A program made the position numbers and the translations under genes. Shown one piece after another: positions 13,338 to 21,130 of a stretch of DNA of 32,760 bases. Below the pieces are notes generated by a model, which was not told the origin of the DNA, made no database searches, and saw nothing but the letters and a program-made list of their open reading frames with translations. The DNA is from Candidatus Methanomethylophilaceae archaeon (GTDB lineage Archaea; Thermoplasmatota; Thermoplasmata; Methanomassiliicoccales; Methanomethylophilaceae): positions 1 through 32,760 of the forward strand of contig JAFVZY010000012.1 of assembly GCA_017507885.1 (NCBI GenBank). Reading direction: 5' to 3'. Position 1 is the first letter of the stretch, and each line of letters opens with the position of its first letter.

Positions 13338-14060
13338 TCAGTCTATGATGTCCTTCAACTCCTCGATGAGTCCCTTCTTGACGGAGTTGGCCCTCCTGAA
13401 GCACATGAACCAGTCGAGGCAGTAGATGTTGGGATCCTTGGATTCCATGCGCTCCTTGGCGGTTCCGCATGATCCCGCGGTGGGCACGATGACGTCGTCC
13501 CCGGGTCTCCAGTCGGCGGGTGTCGCACAGTTCTCGGCATCCGCCTTCTGGAGTGCGAGCACGACCCTCTTGATCTCGTGGAAGTTCCTTCCGAGGGACA
13601 GGGGATAGTAGATGATGGCCCTGATCTTCCCCTTGGGATCGATGAAGAACACCGACCTGACGGCCTGGGTGGTGGATGCCCCGGGCTGGATCATTCCGTA
13701 CTTCGCGGAGATCTCCATCTTGATGTCCTCGATCAGGGGGAAGTTGATCTCGACATCCTTCATCCCGTTCCACTCCAGCTCCTTGATCCTCCTGAGCCAT
13801 GCGATGTGCGCATAGAGGGAATCAACGGAGAGCCCGACGAGTTCGGTGTTGATCTTCTTGAAATCCTCCGCCATGGAGCCGAAGGTCATGAACTCCGTGG
13901 TACAGACGGGTGTGAAGTCCGCCGGATGGGAGAAGAAGACCACCCATTTCCCTTTGTAGTCCTCGGGGAAGCTGATCTCCCCCTGTGTGGTCACCGCCTT
14001 GAACGGAGGGGCGTCCTCGTTGATGGTGGGCATGCGGTTGAACTGTTCGAATTGATTCAT
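13338..14060 (-). CDS. Peroxiredoxin (AhpC/TSA, Prx6-like), copy 2
   Basis: The 240-residue tandem paralogue of the gene downstream has the same signature (HPADFTPVCTTEF, Cys53), the same GASTTQAVRSVFFIDPKGK core and the same C-terminal YCLDWFMCFR cysteines. It differs by an N-terminal MNQFEQFNR and a C-terminal extension ending VKKGLIEELKDIID. ATG 14060 is preceded by GAGGTG. The stop lies 57 bases before the start of copy 1, so the pair may be partly co-transcribed although copy 1 has its own TATA box. Tandem duplication gives extra dosage and could allow different induction. Function follows securely from the family; the electron donor is not known, but the rubredoxin/ferredoxin pair nearby is a candidate. 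Confidence 0.93.
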   Translation of the reverse strand: MNQFEQFNRMPTINEDAPPFKAVTTQGEISFPEDYKGKWVVFFSHPADFTPVCTTEFMTFGSMAEDFKKINTELVGLSVDSLYAHIAWLRRIKELEWNGMKDVEINFPLIEDIKMEISAKYGMIQPGASTTQAVRSVFFIDPKGKIRAIIYYPLSLGRNFHEIKRVVLALQKADAENCATPADWRPGDDVIVPTAGSCGTAKERMESKDPNIYCLDWFMCFRRANSVKKGLIEELKDIID

Positions 14061-14129
14061 GAGTTTTTACACCTCGGATGGGATTACCACTCCGAGGAAG
14101 ATAAGGGGAACACGGTCCGTCATCGTGAA

Positions 14130-15320
14130 TCATGCGACATCATTGCCGTTGGAACCGCCGTGACGGGCACCGTGGATCAACCAGTACATGACCAGACTCA
14201 CCACCGCGATGCAGGCGCACATGAGATACATGTCCCTGAAACCGAGCAGCGGGAGAACGATGCCCATGACCGTTGGGCCGAAACCGGTACCGAGGTCCAC
14301 TATCGCCGAGAACGTGGACGTGGTCACACCGTACCTGTGCGGGGGACTGCGTGTGACGACGATCGCCTGACACACTGCGAAGATGATGGAGATCCCATAC
14401 CCCATTACGAATCCGGACAGCAGGAACATCCATGCATCTGATGTGCGGGAGAACGCGATCATCCCGAGTATGAATGCGATGTAACCGGGGATCATGATGA
14501 TGTTGGGCCCGTGCCTGTCGTATATCCTCCCGGTGGACAATCTGGATATGAGCGTACCCAGGGACACCGCGATGTAGAAGTACGATGCGGCCTCCACCAT
14601 GTCTATGGATTCCGCATACGAGGATATGAACGACAACACTCCGGAATACGCGAGATAGAACACCATGCAGGTGGCCGCCAGAGGGACCGCCGACAGCTGG
14701 AACAGGTTGCCCAGGTTGAATCTCCTGGCCTCCCTCTTCTGATCCTCGTCGAGAACCTCCTCCGGGACCCTGAGGAAGAACGCCAGCACCAGGGATGCCG
14801 CATACATCAGGACGCCCACCATGAACACGTAGTCGTAATCGCCCATGGCGCCCAGGTGCAATCCCAGGAACGGACCGATGGCCGTGGAGGCCGTGATGCT
14901 CAGATAGAAATATCCCAGTCCCTCGCCCCTGCGGGATGCGGGTATGATCTTCGCCACGATGTCGGAGGTGGCGGTGCTGCAGAGACCGTATGTGACACCG
15001 TGCAGAAGACGGACCAGATACAGCATCGCGAGCGAATCTATCAGAAAATACGTTCCCGACATCACCAGAGCCAGGAAAAGGCCCAGAAGCAGCATCCTTC
15101 TCCTTCCCACCAGTTCTATGTACTTCCCGAGGAGGAGTCTGGAGACGAGTCCGCCCAGGACATAGATTCCGGCGGCCATTCCGGATTCCGCCGAGCTCGC
15201 ACCGAACTCGCTGGACGCGAAATCCACCATGTTGATCAGAAGGACGAAATAGTTCAACGAACAGCAGAGCGAGATGAACATGTCCAACATGAAATCCCTT
15301 GTGAATAGCCGTTCGTTCAT
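14130..15320 (-). CDS. MFS transporter
   Basis: The protein of about 396 residues has roughly twelve hydrophobic segments and Major Facilitator marks: GKYIELVGRRRMLLLG after the second helix (motif A type, GxxxDxxGRRxxL) and GRIYDRHGPNIIMIPG at the same place in the second half. It exports or imports a small solute across the cell membrane; substrate is unknown, and the drug-efflux-like subfamily is only a guess. ATG 15320 (MNERLFTRD) is preferred to upstream starts because the TATA sequence at 15343-15348 is 25 bases away, as in leaderless archaeal genes. It is transcribed toward the peroxiredoxins but has its own promoter. Confidence 0.85.
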   Translation of the reverse strand: MNERLFTRDFMLDMFISLCCSLNYFVLLINMVDFASSEFGASSAESGMAAGIYVLGGLVSRLLLGKYIELVGRRRMLLLGLFLALVMSGTYFLIDSLAMLYLVRLLHGVTYGLCSTATSDIVAKIIPASRRGEGLGYFYLSITASTAIGPFLGLHLGAMGDYDYVFMVGVLMYAASLVLAFFLRVPEEVLDEDQKREARRFNLGNLFQLSAVPLAATCMVFYLAYSGVLSFISSYAESIDMVEAASYFYIAVSLGTLISRLSTGRIYDRHGPNIIMIPGYIAFILGMIAFSRTSDAWMFLLSGFVMGYGISIIFAVCQAIVVTRSPPHRYGVTTSTFSAIVDLGTGFGPTVMGIVLPLLGFRDMYLMCACIAVVSLVMYWLIHGARHGGSNGNDVA

Positions 15321-15340
15321 AGCCCGTCGCATCATTGACC

Positions 15341-15350
15341 CGTATATACG
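15341..15350. promoter_or_regulatory. Palindromic TATA box of the MFS gene
   Basis: CCCGTATATACGGG surrounds the TATA box centred 25 bases before ATG 15320. The symmetry could also serve as an operator. Confidence 0.5.
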
Positions 15351-15387
15351 GGTTGCGGAACCCTGCGTCCCCGGGCGAACGACCATG

Positions 15388-15393
15388 TTATAT
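15388..15393 (+). promoter_or_regulatory. TATA box of the flavoprotein gene
   Basis: TTATAT is centred 26 bases before ATG 15417 but only 11 before ATG 15402, so the second ATG is the likely start. Confidence 0.5.
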
Positions 15394-15416
15394 CCCTGCT
15401 CATGGATTCACATCCC

Positions 15417-15821
15417 ATGTCCGGAATAACACCCGAAATCGCAGAGAACATGAAGAAACAGGGCATCTTCGCCTTCGCCACCGCATCCAAGGCCGGGGTA
15501 CCCAACGTCGTCCCCGTCGGAATGCTCTTCCTCGCCGAGGACGGCAAGGTCTGGCTCGTGGACAACTTCCTCAAGAAGACCCTCGCGAACCTCCAGGAGA
15601 ACCCCGTGGCATCCTTCTACGTCTGGAACCCCGAGTGCACCGACTCCTATCAGGTCAAGGGAACCTGTGTCATCGAGAACTCTGGCGAGGACTATGAGAA
15701 GGCCGTCGCATTCGCACACGCCAAGAAGGAGACCCTCCCCGCCAAGAACCTGGTGAAGATGACCGTCACCGAGGTCTACTATACCAGCCCCGGACCCAAG
15801 GCCGGAAACCCCGTCGAATGA
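15417..15821 (+). CDS. Pyridoxamine 5'-phosphate oxidase-like flavin-binding protein
   Basis: The 134-residue protein fits the small split-barrel PNPOx-like family: GIFAFATASKAGVPNVVPVG, then VWLVDNFLKKTLANLQENP and ASFYVWNPECTDSYQVKG. These proteins bind FMN or a related flavin (F420 in some lineages) at a dimer interface and reduce small substrates; the exact reaction cannot be named. The barrel is complete for a family of about 130-150 residues. Start ATG 15417 was chosen from the TATA box; ATG 15402 would add MDSHP. It diverges from the MFS gene across about 96 bases that hold both promoters. The neighbourhood (peroxiredoxins, rubredoxin) suggests a redox role. Confidence 0.8.
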   Translation: MSGITPEIAENMKKQGIFAFATASKAGVPNVVPVGMLFLAEDGKVWLVDNFLKKTLANLQENPVASFYVWNPECTDSYQVKGTCVIENSGEDYEKAVAFAHAKKETLPAKNLVKMTVTEVYYTSPGPKAGNPVE

Positions 15822-15827
15822 TCACGA

Positions 15828-15845
15828 GGGGGTCGGAGGACCCCC
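15828..15845 (+). terminator. Hairpin terminator after the flavoprotein gene
   Basis: GGGGGTC (15828-15834) and GACCCCC (15839-15845) pair around GGAG, a few bases past the stop. Confidence 0.55.
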
Positions 15846-15897
15846 AAAACACCTTCCGGTCGACACACGGGGCCGTTCCGCTCCGTGTTGTTTGATG

Positions 15898-15915
15898 TTT
15901 TTATAATTATAAAAA
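15898..15915. repeat. 18-bp perfect A/T palindrome
   Basis: TTTTTATAATTATAAAAA lies 27 bases beyond the stop of the minus-strand 57-residue gene. Its T-run on the minus strand may end the purB transcript. Confidence 0.6.
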
Positions 15916-15941
15916 TAAGAAACGGTTTCGGAGGAGGGGAT

Positions 15942-16115
15942 TCAGTCCTCCTCCCTGGTCTGCAGCATCTGGGGTGCGAGGCCCATGACGGCGGTGACCG
16001 GGATGAGCAGGAAGCAACCCGGATGACCGGTGAGACCGTATGTTCCGATGGCAAGGACGATTCCCGCGATTATCCCGAAGAACAATCCCTGCTTCATCCT
16101 GTGGTTGAACTCCAT
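15942..16115 (-). CDS. 57-residue membrane protein directly after purB
   Basis: ATG 16115 follows the purB stop codon without a gap (TGA-ATG) and has an AAGGTGG ribosome binding site inside the end of purB. The product is MEFNHRMKQGLFFGIIAGIV, LAIGTYGLTGHPGCFLLIPV, then TAVMGLAPQMLQTREED: a basic N-terminus, two hydrophobic segments (about residues 10-27 and 33-48) joined by a GHPGC turn, and an acidic tail. It looks like a small hairpin membrane protein with both ends in the cytoplasm. I do not recognise a family and infer no function; tight coupling to purB indicates co-expression only. Confidence 0.6.
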   Translation of the reverse strand: MEFNHRMKQGLFFGIIAGIVLAIGTYGLTGHPGCFLLIPVTAVMGLAPQMLQTREED

Positions 16116-17483
16116 TCACTCCACCTTTCTTCCGAGGACCCTTTCCGCCTCCGCGACCATGTTGTCCACGATCTCCCTCGCACCACCGACGTAATTGGAT
16201 GCGTCCATGGTGGCGACGATCTCCTCGGGGGTGAGGACACCCTTCAGGTCCTCCCTCTCCATGAGGACGTCCCTCAGGTGCATTCCGGAATTGACGGCGA
16301 CCATGGACGACTCGCGTATGATCTCATGGGCGTCCTGCCTTCCGATGCCCTTCTCGGTGAGCTTCATCATCAGGGGTTCGGCCATGACCAGACCCTGGGA
16401 GGACTCGATGTTCTGGAGCATCCTGTCCCTGCAGACCTCCAATCCGTCAAAGATCCATGCCATCTTCTTGAGGATCTCGTCCATCAGGATGAAGACGTGG
16501 GGCAGGGTGAACCTCTCGGTGGATGAATTGGAGAGGTCCCTCTCGTGCCAGAGCACCTGACTCTCGAAGGTGGGGGTGACGAAACTCCTGACGACCCTGG
16601 CGAGACCGCATGCGTTCTCGGAGTTCATAGGGTTCCTCTTCTGCGCCATGGTGGAGCTTCCCACCTGCTTCTTGACGTCGAAATACTCCATGGCCTCGCC
16701 GATCTCGGACCTCTGGAGGTTCCTGACCTCCGTTCCGTACCTCTCGACGGAGGTGGCGATGTTGGCCATGAGGCAGATGGCCTCGGTGTACCTGTCACGA
16801 CCGACGACCTGTGTGGCGGCGGGCTCGTATGAGATGCCGAGGTCCTCCATGACCAGCTCCTGGATTCTGAAGAAGTTCTTTCCGAGTGCGGCCCCGGTTC
16901 CGACGGCGCCGGCCATCTTCCCCGCACAGACCCTGGGCATCGCCTGTACGATCCTCTCCCTGTGCCTGAGCATCTCCGCGACGTATCCGGCGATCTTGAA
17001 TCCGAATGTGATGGGGATTGCGAACTGGGCATGGGTCCTTCCTATCTCGAGGGTGTCCCTCTCCCTCTTGGCGAGGCGTGCGAACGTGTAGATGAGGTTG
17101 TCGACATCCTCGAGGATAATTCCCATGGCGGCCTTGAGCTGGAGTGCGGTGGCGGTGTCCACGATGTCGTTGGAGGTCGCTCCAAGATGCACGTACTTGC
17201 CGGCATCCCCCTCGCACTTCTCGGTCATGGCCTTGACCATGGCCATCAGGTCGTGACGGGTGTCCTTCTCGATCTCGTTTATCCTGTCCACGGAGACGAT
17301 GTCCAATGTGGCGATGCGGGAGATCTCGTCCGCATCCGCCTGGGAGATGGTTCCCAGTTTGGCGTGGGCACGGGCCAGTGCGGCCTCTACGTTCATCTGA
17401 TACTGAATGCGGCTCTCCTCGCTGAAGACGGCCTTCATCTCGGGACGTCCGTACCTGTAGTCAAGGGGACAGGAATTGCTCAT
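16116..17483 (-). CDS. purB: Adenylosuccinate lyase
   Basis: The 455-residue enzyme releases fumarate from SAICAR and from adenylosuccinate, steps of purine and AMP synthesis. It has the superfamily signature GSSTMAQKRNPMNSENA (catalytic loop, about residues 275-291), the conserved EIGRTHAQFAIPITFG with the catalytic-region His (about 147), and HLGATSNDIVDTA near the substrate phosphate site. Length is normal. ATG 17483 (MSNSCPLDYRYG) was preferred over the longer open frame because a TATA-like sequence at 17513-17519 sits about 33 bases upstream on the minus strand. The enzyme is a cytosolic homotetramer in the family. A tiny membrane protein gene is attached to its 3' end. Confidence 0.95.
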   Translation of the reverse strand: MSNSCPLDYRYGRPEMKAVFSEESRIQYQMNVEAALARAHAKLGTISQADADEISRIATLDIVSVDRINEIEKDTRHDLMAMVKAMTEKCEGDAGKYVHLGATSNDIVDTATALQLKAAMGIILEDVDNLIYTFARLAKRERDTLEIGRTHAQFAIPITFGFKIAGYVAEMLRHRERIVQAMPRVCAGKMAGAVGTGAALGKNFFRIQELVMEDLGISYEPAATQVVGRDRYTEAICLMANIATSVERYGTEVRNLQRSEIGEAMEYFDVKKQVGSSTMAQKRNPMNSENACGLARVVRSFVTPTFESQVLWHERDLSNSSTERFTLPHVFILMDEILKKMAWIFDGLEVCRDRMLQNIESSQGLVMAEPLMMKLTEKGIGRQDAHEIIRESSMVAVNSGMHLRDVLMEREDLKGVLTPEEIVATMDASNYVGGAREIVDNMVAEAERVLGRKVE

Positions 17484-17512
17484 GGTAATCGCGCGCCCAT
17501 ACCCGAGACACG

Positions 17513-17519
17513 TTAAATA
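17513..17519 (-). promoter_or_regulatory. TATA box of purB
   Basis: TATTTAA on the minus strand, about 33 bases before ATG 17483. Confidence 0.45.
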
Positions 17520-17620
17520 CGTTGTCGTCCGTGACGGGAATGTCCCGAGGGGGTACAATTTCCCCTAGAATCTGTCGGAATACAGACATTGATGTCGGAA
17601 TGAAGCCGTACCGCCGGCGG

Positions 17621-17643
17621 TTATAAAAGAAATCTTTATATTA
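17621..17643 (+). promoter_or_regulatory. Double TATA region of the coiled-coil gene
   Basis: TTATAAAA (17621-17628) and TTTATATTA (17635-17643) lie 75-95 bases before ATG 17717. Either would give a leader of about 50-65 bases, unusual here, where most mRNAs appear leaderless. Confidence 0.5.
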
Positions 17644-17716
17644 TAGACCCACGTTGCGTCGAATCGAAGTGGGTCATGCTTGTCTCATGGCCAATTCGAA
17701 TATTGAGTGATGATTT

Positions 17717-18724
17717 ATGGAAGATTTTGTGGAGGAAATTCAGCAGCAGGATTCTCAAGAGGAGCAGGTTATCGTGGCGACCGAGGAAAAGACGGAAGAC
17801 GCCCCCTGCGAGACCGGAGAGTCTGCAGTCGAGACGGTTGCCGTCGACGAGGCACCCGTGGAGACCGAAGAGAAGCGCGGCATCGTCAACGAGGATGCTG
17901 AGAAGCACAGGAAGCTCAGGGACGAGCTCAACAACCAGACCAAGGAGTGGAAGTCCAAGAGGGATGCACTCAACGGACAGGTCAGGGAGCTTGTCGACGA
18001 GGCAGGAAAGTGCAGAGAGGAGCGCGACTCGCTCAACCAGAAGGTTAGGGAGACCAAAGAGCTCAGGGACGAGTGGAACCAGAAGGTCACCGCTCTGAAG
18101 GAGCAGCTCGCACCCTTCAGGAACAACGAGAAGAACGAGGAGAAGAACGAAGTCTCCATCAAGCAGCTGAAGAAGCAGCTCCAGGATCTCGAGTACACCC
18201 AGCAGACCAAGCCCCTCGGCAAGGACAAGGAGAACGAGATCATTAAGCAGATCTCCCTTCTCGCAAAGGAGATCGCTGACAGGGAGAAGACCTTCGAGCA
18301 GAACGACGAGGTCAAGGAACTCGTCGGACAGCTCAGGGAGGCCAAGGCCCAGGCAGAGACCTACCACCACCAGGTCTCCGAGTACGCCGAGAAGGCCCAG
18401 GCGGCTCACGACAAGATGATCGGCTACTACGAGCAGGCCGACAAGCTCCGCAAAGAGGCCGATGCAGCTCAGGCAAAGTTCGTCGAGTGCAAGACCGCAG
18501 CCGACGAGGAGCACAAGAAGCACATCGAGCAGATCAAGTCCGTCCACCAGATGGACCGTGACGAGTCCAGGGGCGGAAGGAAGGGAACCTCCGCACGTGG
18601 AGGCAAGAAGAGATCCGACTCCGAGGGCAAGAAGGAGGCCAAGGAGATCTTCGAGCGCTTCAAGGCGGGAGACAAACTCTCCACCGAGGACCTCATGGCT
18701 CTTCAGAAGTCCGGATACCTCTGA
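17717..18724 (+). CDS. Archaeal coiled-coil protein (COG1340-like)
   Basis: The 335-residue protein is almost entirely charged coiled coil: an acidic N-terminal 60 residues (EEQVIVATEEKTEDAPCETG), then heptad-rich helices from about 60 to 285 (RKLRDELNNQTKEWKSKRDA, LNQKVRETKELRDEWNQKV), a basic Gly/Arg/Lys linker (ESRGGRKGTSARGGKKR), and a short end KAGDKLSTEDLMALQKSGYL. This layout matches COG1340, an uncharacterised archaeal coiled-coil family. The repeated RDxxNxxVRE motifs are typical. Codon use is strikingly uniform (GAG, AAG, CTC), indicating high expression, supported by a strong AT-rich promoter and a clear terminator. The basic linker suggests nucleic-acid or membrane contact. The function is unknown. 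Confidence 0.8.
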   Translation: MEDFVEEIQQQDSQEEQVIVATEEKTEDAPCETGESAVETVAVDEAPVETEEKRGIVNEDAEKHRKLRDELNNQTKEWKSKRDALNGQVRELVDEAGKCREERDSLNQKVRETKELRDEWNQKVTALKEQLAPFRNNEKNEEKNEVSIKQLKKQLQDLEYTQQTKPLGKDKENEIIKQISLLAKEIADREKTFEQNDEVKELVGQLREAKAQAETYHHQVSEYAEKAQAAHDKMIGYYEQADKLRKEADAAQAKFVECKTAADEEHKKHIEQIKSVHQMDRDESRGGRKGTSARGGKKRSDSEGKKEAKEIFERFKAGDKLSTEDLMALQKSGYL

Positions 18725-18733
18725 TTATCCACG

Positions 18734-18765
18734 GAGGGGGTACGCCCCCTCTTCAAACCTTTTTT
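18734..18765 (+). terminator. Strong terminator of the coiled-coil gene
   Basis: GAGGGGG-TACG-CCCCCTC (18734-18751) is followed by a six-T run (18760-18765), a complete hairpin-plus-T signal. Confidence 0.75.
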
Positions 18766-18804
18766 CTATGTTTTTATCCAGTATTTTTAAAGACTTGTGA
18801 CAAA

Positions 18805-18816
18805 TTATAAATATAA
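18805..18816 (+). promoter_or_regulatory. TATA box of the candidate small RNA
   Basis: TTATAAATATAA predicts a transcript start near 18835, upstream of a hairpin and far from any start codon. Confidence 0.45.
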
Positions 18817-18834
18817 TTGAGTCCAATCACACTG

Positions 18835-18912
18835 TCACAGGATATCAGCCAGGCTGTAGAGTGCATCCCATCCCTTCTTTATACTGGCTGATACCCACTT
18901 TTCCCTTGTTTT
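18835..18912 (+). ncRNA. Candidate small RNA or srp54 leader hairpin
   Basis: TATCAGCCAG (18843-18852) and CTGGCTGATA (18884-18893) form a perfect 10-bp stem, extended by GG/CC beyond one mismatch, enclosing a 31-base loop. A TATA box lies about 26 bases before it and T-rich DNA (CTTTTCCCTTGTTTTT) follows at 18898-18913. No reading frame is present. The order promoter, stem-loop, T-tracts suggests an independent small RNA; alternatively it is a regulatory leader of srp54 from a distal promoter, or a protein-binding inverted repeat. I do not match it to a known RNA family. Confidence 0.35.
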
Positions 18913-18923
18913 TCCCGTCTATA

Positions 18924-18933
18924 ATTATAAAAT
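18924..18933 (+). promoter_or_regulatory. TATA box of the srp54 operon
   Basis: ATTATAAAAT gives a start near 18954 and a short leader of about 10 bases with GGAGT before ATG 18964. Confidence 0.55.
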
Positions 18934-18963
18934 ACAACCCCGTCGTTACGGAGTGTCGATCAC

Positions 18964-20328
18964 ATGGTCTTGGAAGGATTGGGAAAATCCCTTAGAAACG
19001 TTCTCGGTCGCATAGGCAGCGCATCGTCCATCGATGACGATCTAATCAAAGACATCTGCAAGGACCTTCAGCGTGCGCTGTTGGAGGCGGACGTCAACGT
19101 CAAACTCGTTCTGGAACTGACCAACAGGGTCAAGGACAGGGCGACCAACGAGCCCCCCGCCGCCGGTAGGAGCATGAAGGACCATGTCTCACAGATCATC
19201 TACCAGGAACTGGTCAACCTGGTGGACAACGGGGATGGAATCCCGCTGAAACCACAGACCATCATGATGGTCGGTCTCTACGGACAGGGAAAGACCACCT
19301 CCACCGGAAAACTCGCCCTCTACTACTCCAAGAAGGGATTCTCCGTCGGACTCATCGGGGCGGACGTCTACAGGCCCGCGGCACTGGACCAGCTGAAACA
19401 GCTCGGAGAGAAGGTGGGCGTAGAGGTCTACGGGGAACCGGGCGAATCGGATGCGGCGGGAATCGTCAAGAGGGGTCTCGAGAAGTTCAAGGACAGGAAG
19501 AAGATCGTGATCATCGATACCTCCGGACGTCATGCCCTGGAGGACGACCTCATCGACGAGATCAAGAGGATCGCCGATGTGGCCAAACCCGAGGAGAGGG
19601 TGCTGGTGCTGGATTCCCAGGTCGGACAGCAGGCCGGACCCCAGGCGGAGGCCTTCCACAACGCGGTCGGCGTCACCGGTGTGATCCTCACCAAAATGGA
19701 CGGTACCGCGAAGGGAGGAGGTGCCATCTCGGCCACCGCCAAGACCAACGCCCGCATCGTCTTCATAGGAACCGGGGAGCACATACGCGACCTGGAGGCC
19801 TTCGATGCCAACAAGTTCATCTCCAGACTCCTGGGAATGGGCGACCTCTCATCCCTGATAGAACTGGCCAAAGAGGAGATCGACGACACCGATGCCATGC
19901 AGAAGGTGGCACAGGCCATGATGAGCGGTCGTTTCAACCTCAACGACATGTATTATCAGATGGCGGCCGTCGGAAAGATGGGACCTCTGCAGAAGGTCAT
20001 GAGCATGATCCCCGGTCTGAGCGGAATGGAAGACAAGATAGACTACGAGGCCTCCCAGAAGAAGCTGCAGGTCTTCCGCACCATCATGGACTCCATGACC
20101 AACGAGGAGAAGGAGGACCCCTCGATCGTCAAGATCAAACGCATAGAGAGGATCGCGGACGGAGCGGGGGTCACACCCCACGATGTAAGGGAGCTCCTGA
20201 AACAGTACAACCAGACCAAGAAGACCATGACCGGCATGACCAAGAACCGCAAGATGCGCAAACAGATGATGAAGCAGCTGGGCGGTGTGGATCTGGACGC
20301 ATTCAAGGACCTGCAGGGATCCGAATGA
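18964..20328 (+). CDS. srp54: Signal recognition particle 54 kDa GTPase
   Basis: The 454-residue protein binds signal sequences and 7S RNA and, with its receptor FtsY, delivers ribosomes to the membrane. Seen in order: helical N domain (1-90); G domain with G1 GLYGQGKTTSTGKLA (about 102-116), the SRP insertion segment GADVYRPAALDQLK, G3 IIDTSGRH (Ser where DTAGRH is usual), G4 TKMDGTAKGGGA; then the Met-rich M domain (PLQKVMSMIPGLSGM, TMTGMTKNRKMRKQMMKQLGG) that binds RNA and signal peptides. Length is typical. It heads a run of co-directional genes; its last four bases (ATGA) contain the start of trmY. An essential housekeeping gene with chromosomal codon use. Confidence 0.97.
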   Translation: MVLEGLGKSLRNVLGRIGSASSIDDDLIKDICKDLQRALLEADVNVKLVLELTNRVKDRATNEPPAAGRSMKDHVSQIIYQELVNLVDNGDGIPLKPQTIMMVGLYGQGKTTSTGKLALYYSKKGFSVGLIGADVYRPAALDQLKQLGEKVGVEVYGEPGESDAAGIVKRGLEKFKDRKKIVIIDTSGRHALEDDLIDEIKRIADVAKPEERVLVLDSQVGQQAGPQAEAFHNAVGVTGVILTKMDGTAKGGGAISATAKTNARIVFIGTGEHIRDLEAFDANKFISRLLGMGDLSSLIELAKEEIDDTDAMQKVAQAMMSGRFNLNDMYYQMAAVGKMGPLQKVMSMIPGLSGMEDKIDYEASQKKLQVFRTIMDSMTNEEKEDPSIVKIKRIERIADGAGVTPHDVRELLKQYNQTKKTMTGMTKNRKMRKQMMKQLGGVDLDAFKDLQGSE

Positions 20329-20918
20329 AGTACTTCGTCATCACCGGACACAGGGCCGCGACCACCGGTCACTTCAAACTCGACGACATAGCGGGAGGCG
20401 CCGGCAGACTGGACATCCTCGTCAGATGCGTCAACTCGGCATTCTTCCTGAGCCACAACCTCCGCAAGGACGTGGAGGCGTATCTGGTGTGCATGGGTGG
20501 CGAGGACGCCCCCAAGACCGTGATATTCAAGGGCGAGGAGCTCAGATACCTCAATCCGGACGAGAGGAGCACCGCATCCCTGATCAGGAACGCCCTGATG
20601 AAACCCGTGGAACCGGGGGAGGAGGTCAAATCCTCGCCGGGCGTCTACGTGTCCAGGATGTCCTTCGATGACGTCATGGACGATCTTTCCGAAAAGGGGG
20701 AGTTCGTGTATCTGAAGGAGGACGGGGTGGACTGCAGGGAATTCGAATTCCCGGAGAACCCGATATTCGTACTCGGAGACAACAGGGACCTCACCGAGGA
20801 GGAGGAGGCCAAACTGCTCTCGTTCTCATCGGAGAAGATCAACATCGGTCCCGTGAGTCTGCATGCGGACCACTGCATGATAATAGTCCACAACGAGGTC
20901 GACAGGAGATCGGCCTGA
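20325..20918 (+). CDS. trmY: tRNA (pseudouridine-54 N1)-methyltransferase
   Basis: The 197-residue protein fits TrmY (COG1901), a SPOUT-class enzyme that methylates pseudouridine 54 in the T loop of archaeal tRNAs with S-adenosylmethionine. Recognised by ITGHRAATTGHFKLDDIAGG, GRLDILVRCVNSAFFLSHNL, RKDVEAYLVCMGG and the knot segment FVLGDNRDLTEEEE, followed by VSLHADHCMIIVHNEVD. Its length matches the family of about 200 residues. The start overlaps the srp54 stop in ATGA, so translation is coupled. The pairing of a tRNA-modification gene with srp54 reflects a housekeeping operon rather than a shared pathway. Confidence 0.93.
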   Translation: MKYFVITGHRAATTGHFKLDDIAGGAGRLDILVRCVNSAFFLSHNLRKDVEAYLVCMGGEDAPKTVIFKGEELRYLNPDERSTASLIRNALMKPVEPGEEVKSSPGVYVSRMSFDDVMDDLSEKGEFVYLKEDGVDCREFEFPENPIFVLGDNRDLTEEEEAKLLSFSSEKINIGPVSLHADHCMIIVHNEVDRRSA

Positions 20919-20929
20919 GGTGATTTTCA

Positions 20930-21130
20930 ATGGAACCCACAGAGAGGATACCACAGCACAGACACTGCGTCAACTGCGGAAAGGCGTTCACCGGCACCGG
21001 AAACTTCTGTTCCGATCAGTGCAAGGAGACTTCTGGAGACGAAGTCAAAGGGAAACTGCGCAAACTCGCCCTCATCTGGGTGGGGATCGTGGTCGTGACC
21101 GTGGTACTGGTCATGGCCATCGGGATATGA
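20930..21130 (+). CDS. Zinc-ribbon membrane protein, DUF2116 (COG4068)
   Basis: The 66-residue protein has a four-cysteine zinc knuckle (HCVNCGKAF and NFCSDQCKE) in its first half and one hydrophobic helix (LALIWVGIVVVTVVLVMAIG) at the C-terminus, the layout of archaeal DUF2116. The zinc ribbon probably faces the cytoplasm, tail-anchored by the helix. GAGGTG lies 8 bases before the ATG. Its stop overlaps the next ATG (ATGA). The molecular role of the family is not known; conservation of such ribbons near translation and targeting genes suggests, but does not show, a link to those processes. Confidence 0.85.
   Translation: MEPTERIPQHRHCVNCGKAFTGTGNFCSDQCKETSGDEVKGKLRKLALIWVGIVVVTVVLVMAIGI

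Noticed and set aside
12604-13800. Long version of the first peroxiredoxin (398 residues)
   Set aside because: The upstream part is a frame-shifted shadow of the second peroxiredoxin; ribosome binding site and TATA box support ATG 13281.
20920-21126. N-terminal extension of the CoaD-DUF84 protein
   Set aside because: It overlaps the DUF2116 gene in another frame and has no homology pattern; ATG 21127 fits the HxGH distance.
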